From contig DASZWQ010000154.1 of NCBI GenBank assembly GCA_035546535.1, positions 22,811 to 86,810 on the forward strand: a DNA stretch of 64,000 nt. The letters are read 5' to 3'. A model generated the notes under the pieces. That model did no database searches. It was not told the origin of the DNA and saw only the letters and a program-made list of their open reading frames with translations. Made by a program: the position numbers and the translations under genes. Origin of the DNA: Pirellulales bacterium. Lineage in GTDB: Bacteria; Planctomycetota; Planctomycetia; Pirellulales; JACPPG01. Numbering within the stretch: the first letter of the stretch is position 1; every line of letters starts with the position of its first letter. Of this stretch, positions 1-8,867 are shown piece by piece.

Positions 1-126
1 CGGTTCCTGGAACTCGACCGGCGCATCGAAGAGCTGCGCGGCATCGTCGATTCGCTGCGGGGCGAAAAGATTCCGACGCCCGATCAGGACGAAGCGGAAA
101 AGCCGGCGGACCAGCCAAAGAACTGA
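1..126 (+). CDS. C-terminal tail of a truncated protein, function unknown
   Basis: Frame 1 is open from the window edge to a TGA at 124-126, giving 41 residues. The tail is highly charged: an Arg/Glu/Leu heptad-like stretch (LDRRIEELRGIVDSLRGEK) typical of a coiled coil, then a Pro/Glu/Asp-rich end. Most of the gene lies to the left of the window, so no function can be given. It converges on the FG-GAP gene, with a palindromic repeat between them. Confidence 0.6.
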   Translation, partial: RFLELDRRIEELRGIVDSLRGEKIPTPDQDEAEKPADQPKN

Positions 127-243
127 TGCCTCGCTCGAGCGGGAGAAGAAATAACACACGGCGGTCCGCTGGTGCTGAACACACCGGCGAACCGCCGCCT
201 TTGTTTAATGTCCGTTTCAAGAGCGTCCGAACTGTAGGTCCGT

Positions 244-313
244 GTGCCACTGGTAGCTTGCCTACCAGTGCTTGTCCGGAGTTCGGCACTGGTGGGCGAG
301 CCACCAGTGGCAC
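244..313. repeat. Nested palindromic repeat between convergent genes
   Basis: Two hairpins lie side by side: 248-270 (9-bp stem CACTGGTAG/CTACCAGTG, 5-nt loop) and 287-309 (9-bp stem CACTGGTGG/CCACCAGTG, 5-nt loop). The outer edges form a further perfect 11-bp inverted repeat, GTGCCACTGGT at 244-254 against ACCAGTGGCAC at 303-313. The unit sits between the stop of the truncated plus-strand gene (126) and the stop of the minus-strand FG-GAP gene (361). It may act as a bidirectional terminator or be a REP-like dispersed element; no second copy was found in this window. Confidence 0.75.
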
Positions 314-360
314 CCATCGCGTCCTTTGAAATCGCTTGGACAACTTCGTAAGATTCGACT

Positions 361-1548
361 CTACTCGCGCACTTGCTCGAAGTAATTGGTTCCCTTCTTG
401 TTCGACGTCACGACGTCCAACAGCCCGTCGCCATTCACGTCGGCCACCTCGAATTGCGTCCCCACGCCACTGTCGTTGTCGATCGGGTGCGGAATCCACA
501 CGGGCTTACCGTCTTGCCGCGTCAACTCGAACCAGTAGACCACGGCCGGCGCTTCGGGATCGACGTCCCCCTTAGGGCCGTGCGCCCAGTAACGTTTGCC
601 GGTGACGAAATCGGGCAGGCCGTCGCGATTGATGTCAGCTAGTGCCAAGGCATGTGTCTGCGAGAACGTGCGATCGATCAAGTGCGTCTGCCACCCTTGC
701 GGCGATTGCTCGTGCCACCAGATCCCCAACTCGTGCGCGGCCGAAGTCAGCACGTCGTTGTCGCCGTCGCCGTCGAAATCGTAAACGAACATCTGCGCGC
801 AGTTGGCGCCCAGGTTGGCCGGGTGGAACTGCCACTCGCCGGGCTTGGCCACGTCGGCCGGCGCTTCCCACCAACCCTCTTTCACGATCACGTCGTTACG
901 GCCGTCGAGATTCAAATCGCCGACTCCCAGACCGTGTACGAACTTTCCGGTGCACGGCGCCCCCTTGGCCGAGATCGCCTGCAGCGGCCAGAGACCATGC
1001 ACGTCGCCTTGGGGCCGGCGCGCCAGCCCCATCCAGCGATCGGGCCCGTCGGGGTTCGCCGGGTCGGTTGAATAGCCCAGTACCAGCTCGCGCCGGCCGT
1101 CGCCATCGACGTCTTGATACGTCGGGCTTTCGTTGTTCGTGACCGGCGTGACAATGTTGCGCTTCCACGGGCCGCCGGCCGATTGCGGATTTTCGAACCA
1201 CCAGGTGTGCTGGCCAGGGAAGTCGACTACCAACAGGTCGGTCCAGCCGTCGCCGTTCACGTCGTCGGCGAAGTTGCAAAAGCTGTTGCTGTAGTTGTGC
1301 GGATCGTATTCCCGCGGCTTCTCGATCACGGGGTGCATCTTCCAGTCGGGCGCTGCGAAGTACACATCGCCGGCCGAGATATCGTTGCGGCCGTCATGGT
1401 TGAAATCGCCGACCGAAGTTCCTTCGCTGCGGAACTTGTTGTCGATCGCGGTTCGCTTGAAGCTGATCTTCGCGGCTTTTTCGGCCGCCGTGCTCGTGGT
1501 CGCCAACATGCCGCACAACAATAACGCCCAGATCATTCCGCCACGCAT
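361..1548 (-). CDS. Secreted FG-GAP/VCBS repeat protein
   Basis: About 395 residues. An N-terminal signal peptide (hydrophobic core near IWALLLCGMLATTSTA) is followed by at least seven calcium-loop motifs of the form D-x-N/D-x-D-G-x-x-D/E (GDFNHDGRND, DDVNGDGWTD, QDVDGDGRRE, GDLNLDGRND, YDFDGDGDND, ADINRDGLPD, ADVNGDGLLD). These are diagnostic of FG-GAP/VCBS beta-propellers, which are extracellular and bind calcium. The ATG at 1548 was preferred over an in-frame GTG at 1557 because a GAGG lies 8 nt upstream of it. The substrate or partner is unknown; such proteins are abundant in planctomycetes. Confidence 0.85.
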   Translation of the reverse strand: MRGGMIWALLLCGMLATTSTAAEKAAKISFKRTAIDNKFRSEGTSVGDFNHDGRNDISAGDVYFAAPDWKMHPVIEKPREYDPHNYSNSFCNFADDVNGDGWTDLLVVDFPGQHTWWFENPQSAGGPWKRNIVTPVTNNESPTYQDVDGDGRRELVLGYSTDPANPDGPDRWMGLARRPQGDVHGLWPLQAISAKGAPCTGKFVHGLGVGDLNLDGRNDVIVKEGWWEAPADVAKPGEWQFHPANLGANCAQMFVYDFDGDGDNDVLTSAAHELGIWWHEQSPQGWQTHLIDRTFSQTHALALADINRDGLPDFVTGKRYWAHGPKGDVDPEAPAVVYWFELTRQDGKPVWIPHPIDNDSGVGTQFEVADVNGDGLLDVVTSNKKGTNYFEQVRE

Positions 1549-1690
1549 TACCAGCACCTCGCTCTACGAAGTTCGAATTCGGGAAGAGCCGCCGGCGAAA
1601 ATCAGGCGCCGCGGCAGCCTGCAAGTCTAACTTCCCGGCGAGGCGGGTGATAGCGAGGGAACAACGGCCAGTCGGCGGAGGGCAGTACGC

Positions 1691-2704
1691 TCAGGCGGCT
1701 TCGCGCGGTTCGAGCCGCTCTTGGATGCACAGCGCGCGGCGGCCTTTGAAAGCCCCGGGCCGGGCGTGGAACCTTGCGACGCCGTCCGCCCGCACCGTCA
1801 GCGGGCTGTGAACCAGCGTGTCGGTCGTGATGATGTCCCCCACGCGTATAGTCGCCAGCTCGCTGGCCGTGATGCGCACGCTGGCCAACTCGGCCACTAA
1901 CTCCACCAGTCCCGGCGTATAGCGCGGAGTGGTCGACGATGCCGGCGAATGCGTCTCGGCGGCGTGGGGCGAGACGCCCAAGAGCAGATCGCGCACGTTT
2001 TCGAGGCTTTTCGTCGGCAGGCAGAATTTCACCGTGCCGGCCGCGTCGGCAAGCATGAGCTCACCCTGCACGACCACGACCCGTTCGCTGGCTGTGGCGA
2101 CATTCGCCAGTTGCGGATTGGTCTCGACGCGCAAGAGTTCGAATTTCACGGGGGCGACCGTCTGCCAGGCACGAGCAAGCGCGTCGATCCAAAGCGCGGT
2201 CACGCGCGCGGCCAGCCGCTTTTCGATCTCCGTAAGCGGTCGCGCCAGCGGCGGAGACGGATCGTGCCCGCCCCCCAGCATCCGGTCCATGATGGGGAAC
2301 ATTATCGCCGGGCTGACGTCGAGCGCCACGGTGCAGGCCAGTCGATCGGCCGCGACGAGGCTTACGCAAGTCGGCCGTTCGAGTGCGCGTACGAACTCGG
2401 CGCACGTGACTTGTGTTACACGCGTGATTTTGAGTTTGGCGTTTGTGCGCACGAGCACCGACAGTGCCGCCGCAAAGTCGCGCGCCGCGGTCGCGTGCAA
2501 CGACTCGAGCGCCGCCATCACCGCGGGACCGATGCGCTCGGCGTAATGAAAATCCAAAGGCGCCGCCGCTCGACCGGCGCCGGCGCGCCGCAAGCCCGCA
2601 GCCTGTCCGGCGAAGGTCTCGATATCTCCCAAGCCGTTGCCGCCCGAACCACCACTACCCAACAGGCTGGCCCGCTCGGACGGACTGAGGTTTTCGCCAC
2701 CCAC
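1691..2704 (-). CDS. fliM: Flagellar motor switch protein FliM
   Basis: 337 residues. FliM is part of the C-ring (switch complex) at the cytoplasmic face of the flagellar basal body, where phosphorylated CheY binds its N-terminus. The family order is visible: a short N-terminal LSPSERASLL motif in the place of the CheY-binding LSQxEIDALL, a Gly-rich linker, a CheC-like middle domain containing MDRMLGGGHD, and a C-terminal SpoA/FliN-like domain (VRITASELATIRVGDIITTD). The start is GTG at 2704, preceded by a strong AAGGAGG about 7 nt upstream. No other flagellar gene is in the window, so this fliM is detached from fliN and the rest of the flagellar cluster. It lies 66 bp beyond the proA stop on the same strand and may be read with proA. 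Confidence 0.85.
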   Translation of the reverse strand: MGGENLSPSERASLLGSGGSGGNGLGDIETFAGQAAGLRRAGAGRAAAPLDFHYAERIGPAVMAALESLHATAARDFAAALSVLVRTNAKLKITRVTQVTCAEFVRALERPTCVSLVAADRLACTVALDVSPAIMFPIMDRMLGGGHDPSPPLARPLTEIEKRLAARVTALWIDALARAWQTVAPVKFELLRVETNPQLANVATASERVVVVQGELMLADAAGTVKFCLPTKSLENVRDLLLGVSPHAAETHSPASSTTPRYTPGLVELVAELASVRITASELATIRVGDIITTDTLVHSPLTVRADGVARFHARPGAFKGRRALCIQERLEPREAA

Positions 2705-2770
2705 GAGAGTTTCCTCCTTGAAACTGCGGTGGTATTTGCCGCGTGCGCCGCCGCGCGGTGAATCGAACGA

Positions 2771-4045
2771 TCACTCCCTGATCTGGCCCGACCCGAACAC
2801 CACGTACTTGTAGCTAGTAAGTTCCTTGACGCCACACGGTCCGCGGGCGTGGAGCTTGTCGGTGCTGATGCCGATTTCGGCCCCGAGCCCGAATTCTCCA
2901 CCGTCGTTGAAGCGCGTGCTGGCGTTGACGATCACTGCCGAGCTATCGACGCCGGCGGTAAATCGCCGCGCTGCGGCCAGATCGCGCGTCACGATGGCGT
3001 CGGTATGTTTTGAGCCATAGCGATTGATATGCTCGATCGCCTCCTCCAACGAGTCGACGACGCACGCCGAGATCGTCGGGCCGAGATATTCGGTCGCATA
3101 GTCCTCGGTCGTTGCCGTCTTGGCGCCCGGAATCAACTGGCGGGTGCGCTCGTCGCCGCGAATTTCGACACCGCGCTCAGCGAGCTTCCGCCCGGCGCGC
3201 GGCAAGAACTCCTTGGCCACGGCGGCGTTTACCAGCAGCGACTCCAGCGCGTTGCACACTCCCATGCGCTGGCATTTGCTGTTGATCAGAATATGCTCGG
3301 CCATCTCCAGGTCGGCGGCCGCGTCGACATAAAGGTGGCAGTTGCCGGTGAAATGCTTGATGACGGGCATCTTGGCATCGGCCACCACGCGGCGAATCAA
3401 TCCCTCGCCGCCGCGCGGGATCGCCACGCTAATGTATTCGTCGAGCGCCAGAAAATGGCTCACCGCCTCGCGATCGGTTGTGGAAACCAGTTGCACCGCA
3501 TCGGCCGGCAGACCGACTTCCGCGGCCGCTTCGGATAGCAAATCGGCAATGGCGCGGTTCGAGTGCGCCGCTTCCTTGCCGCCGCGCAAAATGACCGCGT
3601 TACCGCTTTTCACGCAGATCGCGGCCGCGTCGGCCGTCACGTTCGGACGCGATTCGTAGATGAAGAACACGACACCCAGCGGCACGCGCACCTTCAGCAC
3701 CTCGAGCCCGTTCGGGCGGATGCTCGATTCGATCACCTCGCCGATCGGCTCGGGCAGGGCAGCCACCTCCTCCAACCCGACGGCCATCGATTCAATGGTC
3801 TTGGGCGTAAGGCGCAAACGATCGACCTGCGCCGGCGTCAGCCCGAAATCGTCTGCGGCTGCGAGATCCAAGGCGTTGGCGGCGGCCAGTTCCGCGCCGC
3901 GGCTGCGCAAAAGTTCGGCGGCGCGGCGGAGCCAATCTTGCTTGACCTTGCCCGGTACGACCGCCAACTGCTGGCTGGCGGCCAGCGCGCGCTGGCCCAC
4001 CTGGCGTGTGTATTTGCGCAGGTCCAAGTGTTCGGCCGTGGCCAT
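2771..4045 (-). CDS. proA: Gamma-glutamyl phosphate reductase (ProA)
   Basis: 424 residues, normal for ProA. The enzyme reduces L-glutamate 5-phosphate with NADPH to glutamate semialdehyde, the second step of proline synthesis, in the cytoplasm. Family motifs include [32 protein letters not shown] and the catalytic-cysteine region [13 protein letters not shown]. The frame stays open to 4273, but the upstream part is Ser/Arg/Pro-rich and unlike ProA; the ATG at 4043-4045 ([15 protein letters not shown]) matches the family N-terminus. No glutamate kinase (proB) is adjacent. The fliM gene follows 66 bp downstream. Confidence 0.93.
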   Translation of the reverse strand: MATAEHLDLRKYTRQVGQRALAASQQLAVVPGKVKQDWLRRAAELLRSRGAELAAANALDLAAADDFGLTPAQVDRLRLTPKTIESMAVGLEEVAALPEPIGEVIESSIRPNGLEVLKVRVPLGVVFFIYESRPNVTADAAAICVKSGNAVILRGGKEAAHSNRAIADLLSEAAAEVGLPADAVQLVSTTDREAVSHFLALDEYISVAIPRGGEGLIRRVVADAKMPVIKHFTGNCHLYVDAAADLEMAEHILINSKCQRMGVCNALESLLVNAAVAKEFLPRAGRKLAERGVEIRGDERTRQLIPGAKTATTEDYATEYLGPTISACVVDSLEEAIEHINRYGSKHTDAIVTRDLAAARRFTAGVDSSAVIVNASTRFNDGGEFGLGAEIGISTDKLHARGPCGVKELTSYKYVVFGSGQIRE

Positions 4046-4436
4046 CGGGGAACGCCCCAGCAGAGGTCGGGAAGAGAATTCCGGCAGATGAAATGGGCGC
4101 CGCGGAGGGCCCGATTCCATCGAGCAAGTATCGCTCAATACAGGACTTGAGTCAACGTCGGCCGCGAGGCGAATGGGCACGTGAGCCCCGGAAAATGACC
4201 TGAAATCGCACGCAGTTGATGAGTTGCCTGGCTGGCACCGCAAGCGCTGCGTCCGATCGACGGCGCCGGACACTTCCGTCCGAAAGTCAGCGAATCACGC
4301 CGGCCGGGATGCCGCAGGTCCTTGATCTTTACCTGTTTCCAGGTGCGGACTACGATTCCCGCCCGGTTCTTCTCGTGATTGCGATCGTGGTCCTTGGGTG
4401 CAGGACCTCCGTCGCGTTGGGCGAAGGAATGCCCCG
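4046..4436. other. Divergent intergenic region, no gene seen
   Basis: About 390 bp between the divergent proA and membrane glycosyltransferase genes. Open frames cross it on both strands, but their composition (Ser/Arg/Pro-rich, no domain) looks like GC-rich shadow coding. It must hold promoters for both genes. I see no clear sigma-70 pair and no hairpin worth calling. Confidence 0.4.
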
Positions 4437-5918
4437 ATGCAAGCATGGCGTGAGTTCGCGGTTCGTTCACTGAAGCGGCCAGCGGTCGTGATGGGCTTGC
4501 TGGCGGCGCTGTTGGCGACACAGATCTTGCCGCTGTGGACGCCGACGCCCGACGGCGCCGGCTACCTGTCGATCGCGCGCAGTATGGCACACGGCGGGCC
4601 GGTGACGAACATGGGTTCGCCGAAGCTGCACTATCCCCCCGGCTACCCGCTTTTGATCAGTCCGGCGTTCTGGTTCGGCGATCGACCGTTTCTGTTGCTT
4701 GCGCTCGTTCAGTGGCTGTTTGCCGTGGCGATCATGCTGGGAGTCTATCGCTGGGCGCGGCAATGGTTCCCGGGTAGCGAGCTGTGGATTACGGCCCTGG
4801 TGATGTCGAATGTCAGCTTGTGGATCCACGCTCGCACGACCATCAGCGAGATGCCGTTCATGGCGCTATTGATCTGGACCGCGATTGCGCTCGACCGGCT
4901 GGCTGCTGCGCCGACGGCGCGCAGCGCGACTGTATGGTCGCTGGTTGGCGCCACGGCGATCGCGGCACTGGGTATGATCCGGCCGGTTGGCATCTTGATC
5001 GTAACCGGCTATGCGCTCGTGGTTTTCCTCCAAGCGCGTGGCGGACGGATTTCGTGGCGGCGGGCGGTCGGGACGACCTTCGTCCTCGGTGCGCCTGCGG
5101 CGGTGGCGATCGCGGCGCTCATCGCGTACGAAGCCCGCACCGCCGCCGAATACGGCACGCGGGGCGACCCGACTTACTTGCACGAGTTCAAGGCGGCCGA
5201 CTTGCCCCTGGCCGTGCAACTGCTGGAAGGGCTGCGCGTCCGTGTGGCCGAAGTCGGACGCCTACTGCTGCCGGGGATGAACAAGTCATATGCCAAGCCC
5301 TACCAGTGGGTAAATGTAAACACGCTGATCTACACGCCCTTTTTCGTAGCCATCGCTTGGGCATGGTGGCAGATTGCCGTTGCAGGCGGCAGTACGCTCT
5401 GGCTGATGGTGCCGTGTTATTTGGCTCTGTACATTGCGTACCCCTCGGACCAAGGGACGCGTTACCTGTTGCCGCTGTTGCCGGTGTTGGCGGTGTGCCT
5501 GTGGTGGTTCGTATGGCAAGCGTCGCGGCGGCGCGTGCAAGTGCTCGCGGGCTTCGTGGCTGCGCATCTGCTCGTGACCATCGCCTACAGTTCGCATTCG
5601 ACCGTGCGGCTTGCACGTCTCGGACACGAATGGCAGGCGGTCGACGCCTTTGCCGAGATCATGCGCCGCGATCCGCGGCCGGTGGCCTGCTGGAACGCGC
5701 CCTACGGCATCCGCGAATTAACAATGGTCGCCAGCGACCATTGGTGCGGCGAAGTACACGGACCCGAGACCGCCGTGCCGGACGAGGTCGACTGGCTCGT
5801 GGCTGAAGCTGACGCGCCCTCTTGCGACGGCTTCGTCGAGCGCGCCCGCGAGGGCGATCTGAAACTGCTTGGCCGCGTTGCGCACGTCGCACACGCGCGG
5901 GCAAAAACTCTGCGATAA
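4437..5918 (+). CDS. Membrane glycosyltransferase, ArnT/PMT (GT39/GT83)-like
   Basis: About 493 residues with roughly ten hydrophobic segments. The first periplasmic loop has PTPDGAGYLSIARSMAHGG followed by PPGYPLLISP, the arrangement (acidic residue after TM1, then a Pro-Pro-Gly-Tyr-Pro loop) seen in dolichyl- or polyprenyl-phosphate-dependent sugar transferases of the GT-C fold. Such enzymes move a sugar from a lipid carrier to a lipid or protein outside the inner membrane. The C-terminal 120 residues are soluble. ATG 4437 was chosen over the upstream GTG at 4398 because GAAGGA lies 8 nt before it. Acceptor and donor cannot be told. Confidence 0.65.
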   Translation: MQAWREFAVRSLKRPAVVMGLLAALLATQILPLWTPTPDGAGYLSIARSMAHGGPVTNMGSPKLHYPPGYPLLISPAFWFGDRPFLLLALVQWLFAVAIMLGVYRWARQWFPGSELWITALVMSNVSLWIHARTTISEMPFMALLIWTAIALDRLAAAPTARSATVWSLVGATAIAALGMIRPVGILIVTGYALVVFLQARGGRISWRRAVGTTFVLGAPAAVAIAALIAYEARTAAEYGTRGDPTYLHEFKAADLPLAVQLLEGLRVRVAEVGRLLLPGMNKSYAKPYQWVNVNTLIYTPFFVAIAWAWWQIAVAGGSTLWLMVPCYLALYIAYPSDQGTRYLLPLLPVLAVCLWWFVWQASRRRVQVLAGFVAAHLLVTIAYSSHSTVRLARLGHEWQAVDAFAEIMRRDPRPVACWNAPYGIRELTMVASDHWCGEVHGPETAVPDEVDWLVAEADAPSCDGFVERAREGDLKLLGRVAHVAHARAKTLR

Positions 5919-5983
5919 AGGCCGGGTGCCATGCATTTTCGCTGCAGGCGAATAAGCATGCGCTTCAGGCGATTTTCGCCACC

Positions 5984-7210
5984 TTAAAGCACCCGGCAGA
6001 TAAAGCACTTGAGATACTCGGTCTCGAGGCACGTCGCACTCACCGGGTGATCCGGCGCGGCGCCGCGCTGTTCGAGCACCTGAATCTCGCGCCCCAGTTG
6101 CTGTGCCACGCCCGAAAGCATGTGCAAAAAATCCTCGCGCATGACATTGCCCGAGCAACTGCACGTCACCAGGATGCCGCCGGGCGGCAACAGCGACGCG
6201 CCCAGCCGATTGATGCGGTGATACGCGCGCAAGGCGTCGTCCAGTGATCGGCGGGTGCGGGTGAACTTGGGCGGATCGAGAATCACCATGTCAAAGCGCT
6301 CGCGCCGGCCGACCAGCTCGTCGAGCGCATCGAAGCCGTCGGCCGCTTCGAATCGCACATTGGTCGCGGAGTTCAACTCGGCGCCCGCCCGGGCCACCGC
6401 GACGGCTTTTTCGCTCGTGTCGATGCCCAGCACTTCCGTCGCACCGCCGAGCCTGGCCGCGGCCAGGCTGAAACCGCCGGTGTAGCAAAACAGGTCCAGC
6501 ACGCGGGCCCCGCGCGCGTAGCGCGCGGCCGCCGCCCGATTCTCGCGCTGATCGAGATAAAAGCCGGTCTTTTGTCCGACGCCCAAGTCGACGCCGTACC
6601 GCAGGCCGTGCTCGTTGATGAAAACCGGCCCCTCGGGCGTCTCGCCCCAGGAGCGATCTTCGTCGACCGATAGTCCCTCTAGCCGGGCCAGCGCCCGATC
6701 GGCACGTACCACGATGCCGCGCGCGCCCGACGCTTCGGCCAACAGCGGCAACAGCTCGTCGACGCGCCGCTGCATGGCCAGAGCCGTCGCCTGCACGACT
6801 AGATAGGCACCGTAACGATCGACGACCAGGCCGCTCAGGCCGTCGGCCTCGCTATAGATCAAACGCGCGGCGCCGTCGGCGGCGTCATAGCCCAAACGGC
6901 GCCGATGTTCGACAGCTCTCTCAATGCGCGATTTCCAGAAACCCGTGTCGAGCGGCTCAGCCGTCCAGGAGTACAGCCGCACGCGTATGCGACTGTGTGA
7001 GTTGTACAGCCCTCGGGCCACGAACTTGCCGTTGTCGGCCAGCAGGTCTACCACCGCGCCGTCGGCCGGTTGTCCCTCGACATGATCCACGGCCGAGTCG
7101 AGCACCCACGGGTGCCGGCCAAAGAAAGGCCTGGCCTTGCGCGGCTTGAGGATGACCTGCGCGTGGGCTGCGCCCGAGCGGTCCTGGGTTGCGAGAGTTT
7201 CTGTGTCCAT
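5984..7210 (-). CDS. RlmI-like class I rRNA cytosine methyltransferase
   Basis: About 408 residues. The order is an N-terminal PUA-like RNA-binding domain (ARPFFGRHPWVLDSAVDHVEG region), a linker domain, and a Rossmann methyltransferase domain with SAM motif I LDLFCYTGGFSLAAARLGG, the acidic ribose-binding GIDTSEKA, motif IV DPPKF and a catalytic-type Cys in TCSCSGNV. This is the layout of RlmI (23S rRNA m5C1962 in E. coli); exact target is inferred. An upstream start at 7255 would overlap the previous gene, so ATG 7210 is used, 13 bp after that gene's stop. The gene converges on the glycosyltransferase; the 65-bp gap (5919-5983) contains two copies of ATTTTCGC and a weak inverted repeat. Confidence 0.85.
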   Translation of the reverse strand: MDTETLATQDRSGAAHAQVILKPRKARPFFGRHPWVLDSAVDHVEGQPADGAVVDLLADNGKFVARGLYNSHSRIRVRLYSWTAEPLDTGFWKSRIERAVEHRRRLGYDAADGAARLIYSEADGLSGLVVDRYGAYLVVQATALAMQRRVDELLPLLAEASGARGIVVRADRALARLEGLSVDEDRSWGETPEGPVFINEHGLRYGVDLGVGQKTGFYLDQRENRAAAARYARGARVLDLFCYTGGFSLAAARLGGATEVLGIDTSEKAVAVARAGAELNSATNVRFEAADGFDALDELVGRRERFDMVILDPPKFTRTRRSLDDALRAYHRINRLGASLLPPGGILVTCSCSGNVMREDFLHMLSGVAQQLGREIQVLEQRGAAPDHPVSATCLETEYLKCFICRVL

Positions 7211-7223
7211 GCGGATTGTGGTC

Positions 7224-8210
7224 TTATTTCTGCCCGGCTTTGAGATGCTCGTCATACCAGGCGATGGCGGCCTCTTGCGCTTGCTTCTTGGCCACCGTGT
7301 AGACGCCGTAGTGCGTGATATCGGGAATGGTGATCAATTTCTTCGGGCCGGTGGCGCGCTCGAAGGCTTTCAGGCCGTGGTCCTTGTTGTCGAACAGTTC
7401 TTCGTTTTCGGCCAGGATGAAGAGCATTGCGCAATGCGGGGCCCGCGCGGCGTCTTCGACCGGCGCGTATTGCATCAGCTTCTCGCGCACCGGCGCGCCG
7501 CGCAGATTGCCAACTACCCTCGCCCCCGGCGGCGGATAGCCCAGCTTGCCATGCGTACGGTCGGATGCTTCCTGATAGGTCTTCGCGGCTTCGTCGCCGA
7601 GTGTGACGAATCGCGAATCAAAGGCCGGCACCTGGCTGACCGTAGCCTTCACCCGCGGATCGCGCGCGGCCACGTACACGACGTGGCCGCCCGAGTAGCT
7701 GCTTCCCCACAGGCCGATCCGCTCGCGATCGCATTGCGGTTCGCCGTAGATCCAGCTCACGGCGTTGGCCAAATCGGTCGTCTGATCGATCGGATCCACG
7801 ACCTCGCGGACTTCTTTCACCTCGGCCGTGAAGCGCAAATCCTTGCTGCGTTCAGGCGGAGGGCCCATCAGGATCACGCGCGAGTCGCTCGCCCCCCAGC
7901 CACGATAGTCGAAGATCAATACCAGGTAACCGGCCCGGGCAAACGCCAGGGCGTCGCCGCGTAACTGAGATGCCACGCCACCCCAGCCGTGCGAGAGGAC
8001 GATCGTTGGCAGCTTTTCGCCAGCGGGATTCTTCGGCGCAAAGACCTCGGCCGCCATCCGCGTCCCTTCACTGTGGATCGTGGCCGTGCGATGAGCGATG
8101 TCGTCCGGCGGTGAAAACGTTGAGCGTGCTTCTTGCGCGGCGACGATGCCTGTCGTCAGCAGAACGAGCGCAGCAGCACCCCACACAGCAGAACATCGGC
8201 GAGGAACCAT
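7224..8210 (-). CDS. Secreted alpha/beta hydrolase (dienelactone hydrolase-like)
   Basis: 328 residues. A signal peptide (about residues 8-25, ending IVAAQ) precedes an alpha/beta-hydrolase fold. HGWGGVASQL resembles the oxyanion loop, the nucleophile elbow is GLWGSSYSGGH (Ser in G-x-S-x-S-G), and the probable catalytic His is in PDITHYGVY near the end; the acid is probably in the NEELFDNKDHG region. The ATG at 8210 has GAGGG about 7 nt upstream; the open frame extends to 8612 but without sensible sequence. Likely an exported esterase or peptidase of the X-Pro/DLH-like class; the substrate is unknown. Possibly cotranscribed with the RlmI-like gene 13 bp downstream. Confidence 0.8.
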   Translation of the reverse strand: MVPRRCSAVWGAAALVLLTTGIVAAQEARSTFSPPDDIAHRTATIHSEGTRMAAEVFAPKNPAGEKLPTIVLSHGWGGVASQLRGDALAFARAGYLVLIFDYRGWGASDSRVILMGPPPERSKDLRFTAEVKEVREVVDPIDQTTDLANAVSWIYGEPQCDRERIGLWGSSYSGGHVVYVAARDPRVKATVSQVPAFDSRFVTLGDEAAKTYQEASDRTHGKLGYPPPGARVVGNLRGAPVREKLMQYAPVEDAARAPHCAMLFILAENEELFDNKDHGLKAFERATGPKKLITIPDITHYGVYTVAKKQAQEAAIAWYDEHLKAGQK

Positions 8211-8458
8211 ATCGCACCCTCGACACAAGGCAGGAAGTGATCGCGCGGGCCAAGGAATCCGGCCATTGTACTCGCTTTGCGACTCAAGCGCAGGGCCCGC
8301 CGAGCTAAAAGAGAAATGCGATGAAGGCAGTCCGCGCGCCGGGAGGACGATAGCCGTAGGGTGCCCTGTGGCACCAAGACTCGCGCACGTCGCGAAAACG
8401 GCGTACGCAGCGCCCCCTACGAGAAGCTGACGAGGAAAATCGCGAGCCCGGCAACGCC

Positions 8459-8737
8459 CTACTTCGGCACGCCGACGAAGCGGAAGCGGATATGCTCGAT
8501 GAGCACCCGGCGATATTCCTCGATGTCGACGTCGCGCTCGCTGCACACGAGGAACAGCACGCCGTCGTTGCGGAAGTTGCCGTCCCAGGCGATCACCTCG
8601 TCGTCGGTCCACAGCGGATCGTATTCGCGTAGCTTCTCGTCCGTCATGCGGCTGAAATAGCTCCGCAGGTTGACGTCGGTCTCGTCCATCGCCATGCCGG
8701 CGGGCAGAGCTTCGTAATTGATGTCTTTATCGGTCAT
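8459..8737 (-). CDS. Small hypothetical protein, acidic, 92 residues
   Basis: The product is rich in Asp/Glu/Tyr/Phe/Arg and ends with RVLIEHIRFRFVGVPK. It contains no signal peptide or membrane segment, and I recognise no domain. The ATG at 8737 has GAGG 5 nt upstream; the open frame continues upstream to 8896, where it overlaps the PQQ-like gene, so the shorter start is preferred. Composition looks like a genuine cytoplasmic protein rather than shadow coding. Between it and the hydrolase start (8211-8458) only a small hairpin GGTGCC/GGCACC at 8360-8375 was noticed. Confidence 0.6.
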   Translation of the reverse strand: MTDKDINYEALPAGMAMDETDVNLRSYFSRMTDEKLREYDPLWTDDEVIAWDGNFRNDGVLFLVCSERDVDIEEYRRVLIEHIRFRFVGVPK

Positions 8738-8867
8738 GGCATCCTCGAAAGCGCGGAGAAACGACGAGTCAGGGGCCGGAATCGGCTCCGTGCATTCTAG
8801 CCTGACAACTCGCGCCACAACAGTTGTCGACCGGAAATGTCGCATGCCGGCGGCACGAACGCGCCTG

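Noticed and set aside
4135..4590. A 151-residue minus-strand open frame between proA and the glycosyltransferase
   Set aside because: It is Ser/Arg/Pro-rich, overlaps the start of the glycosyltransferase and has no ribosome site or domain.
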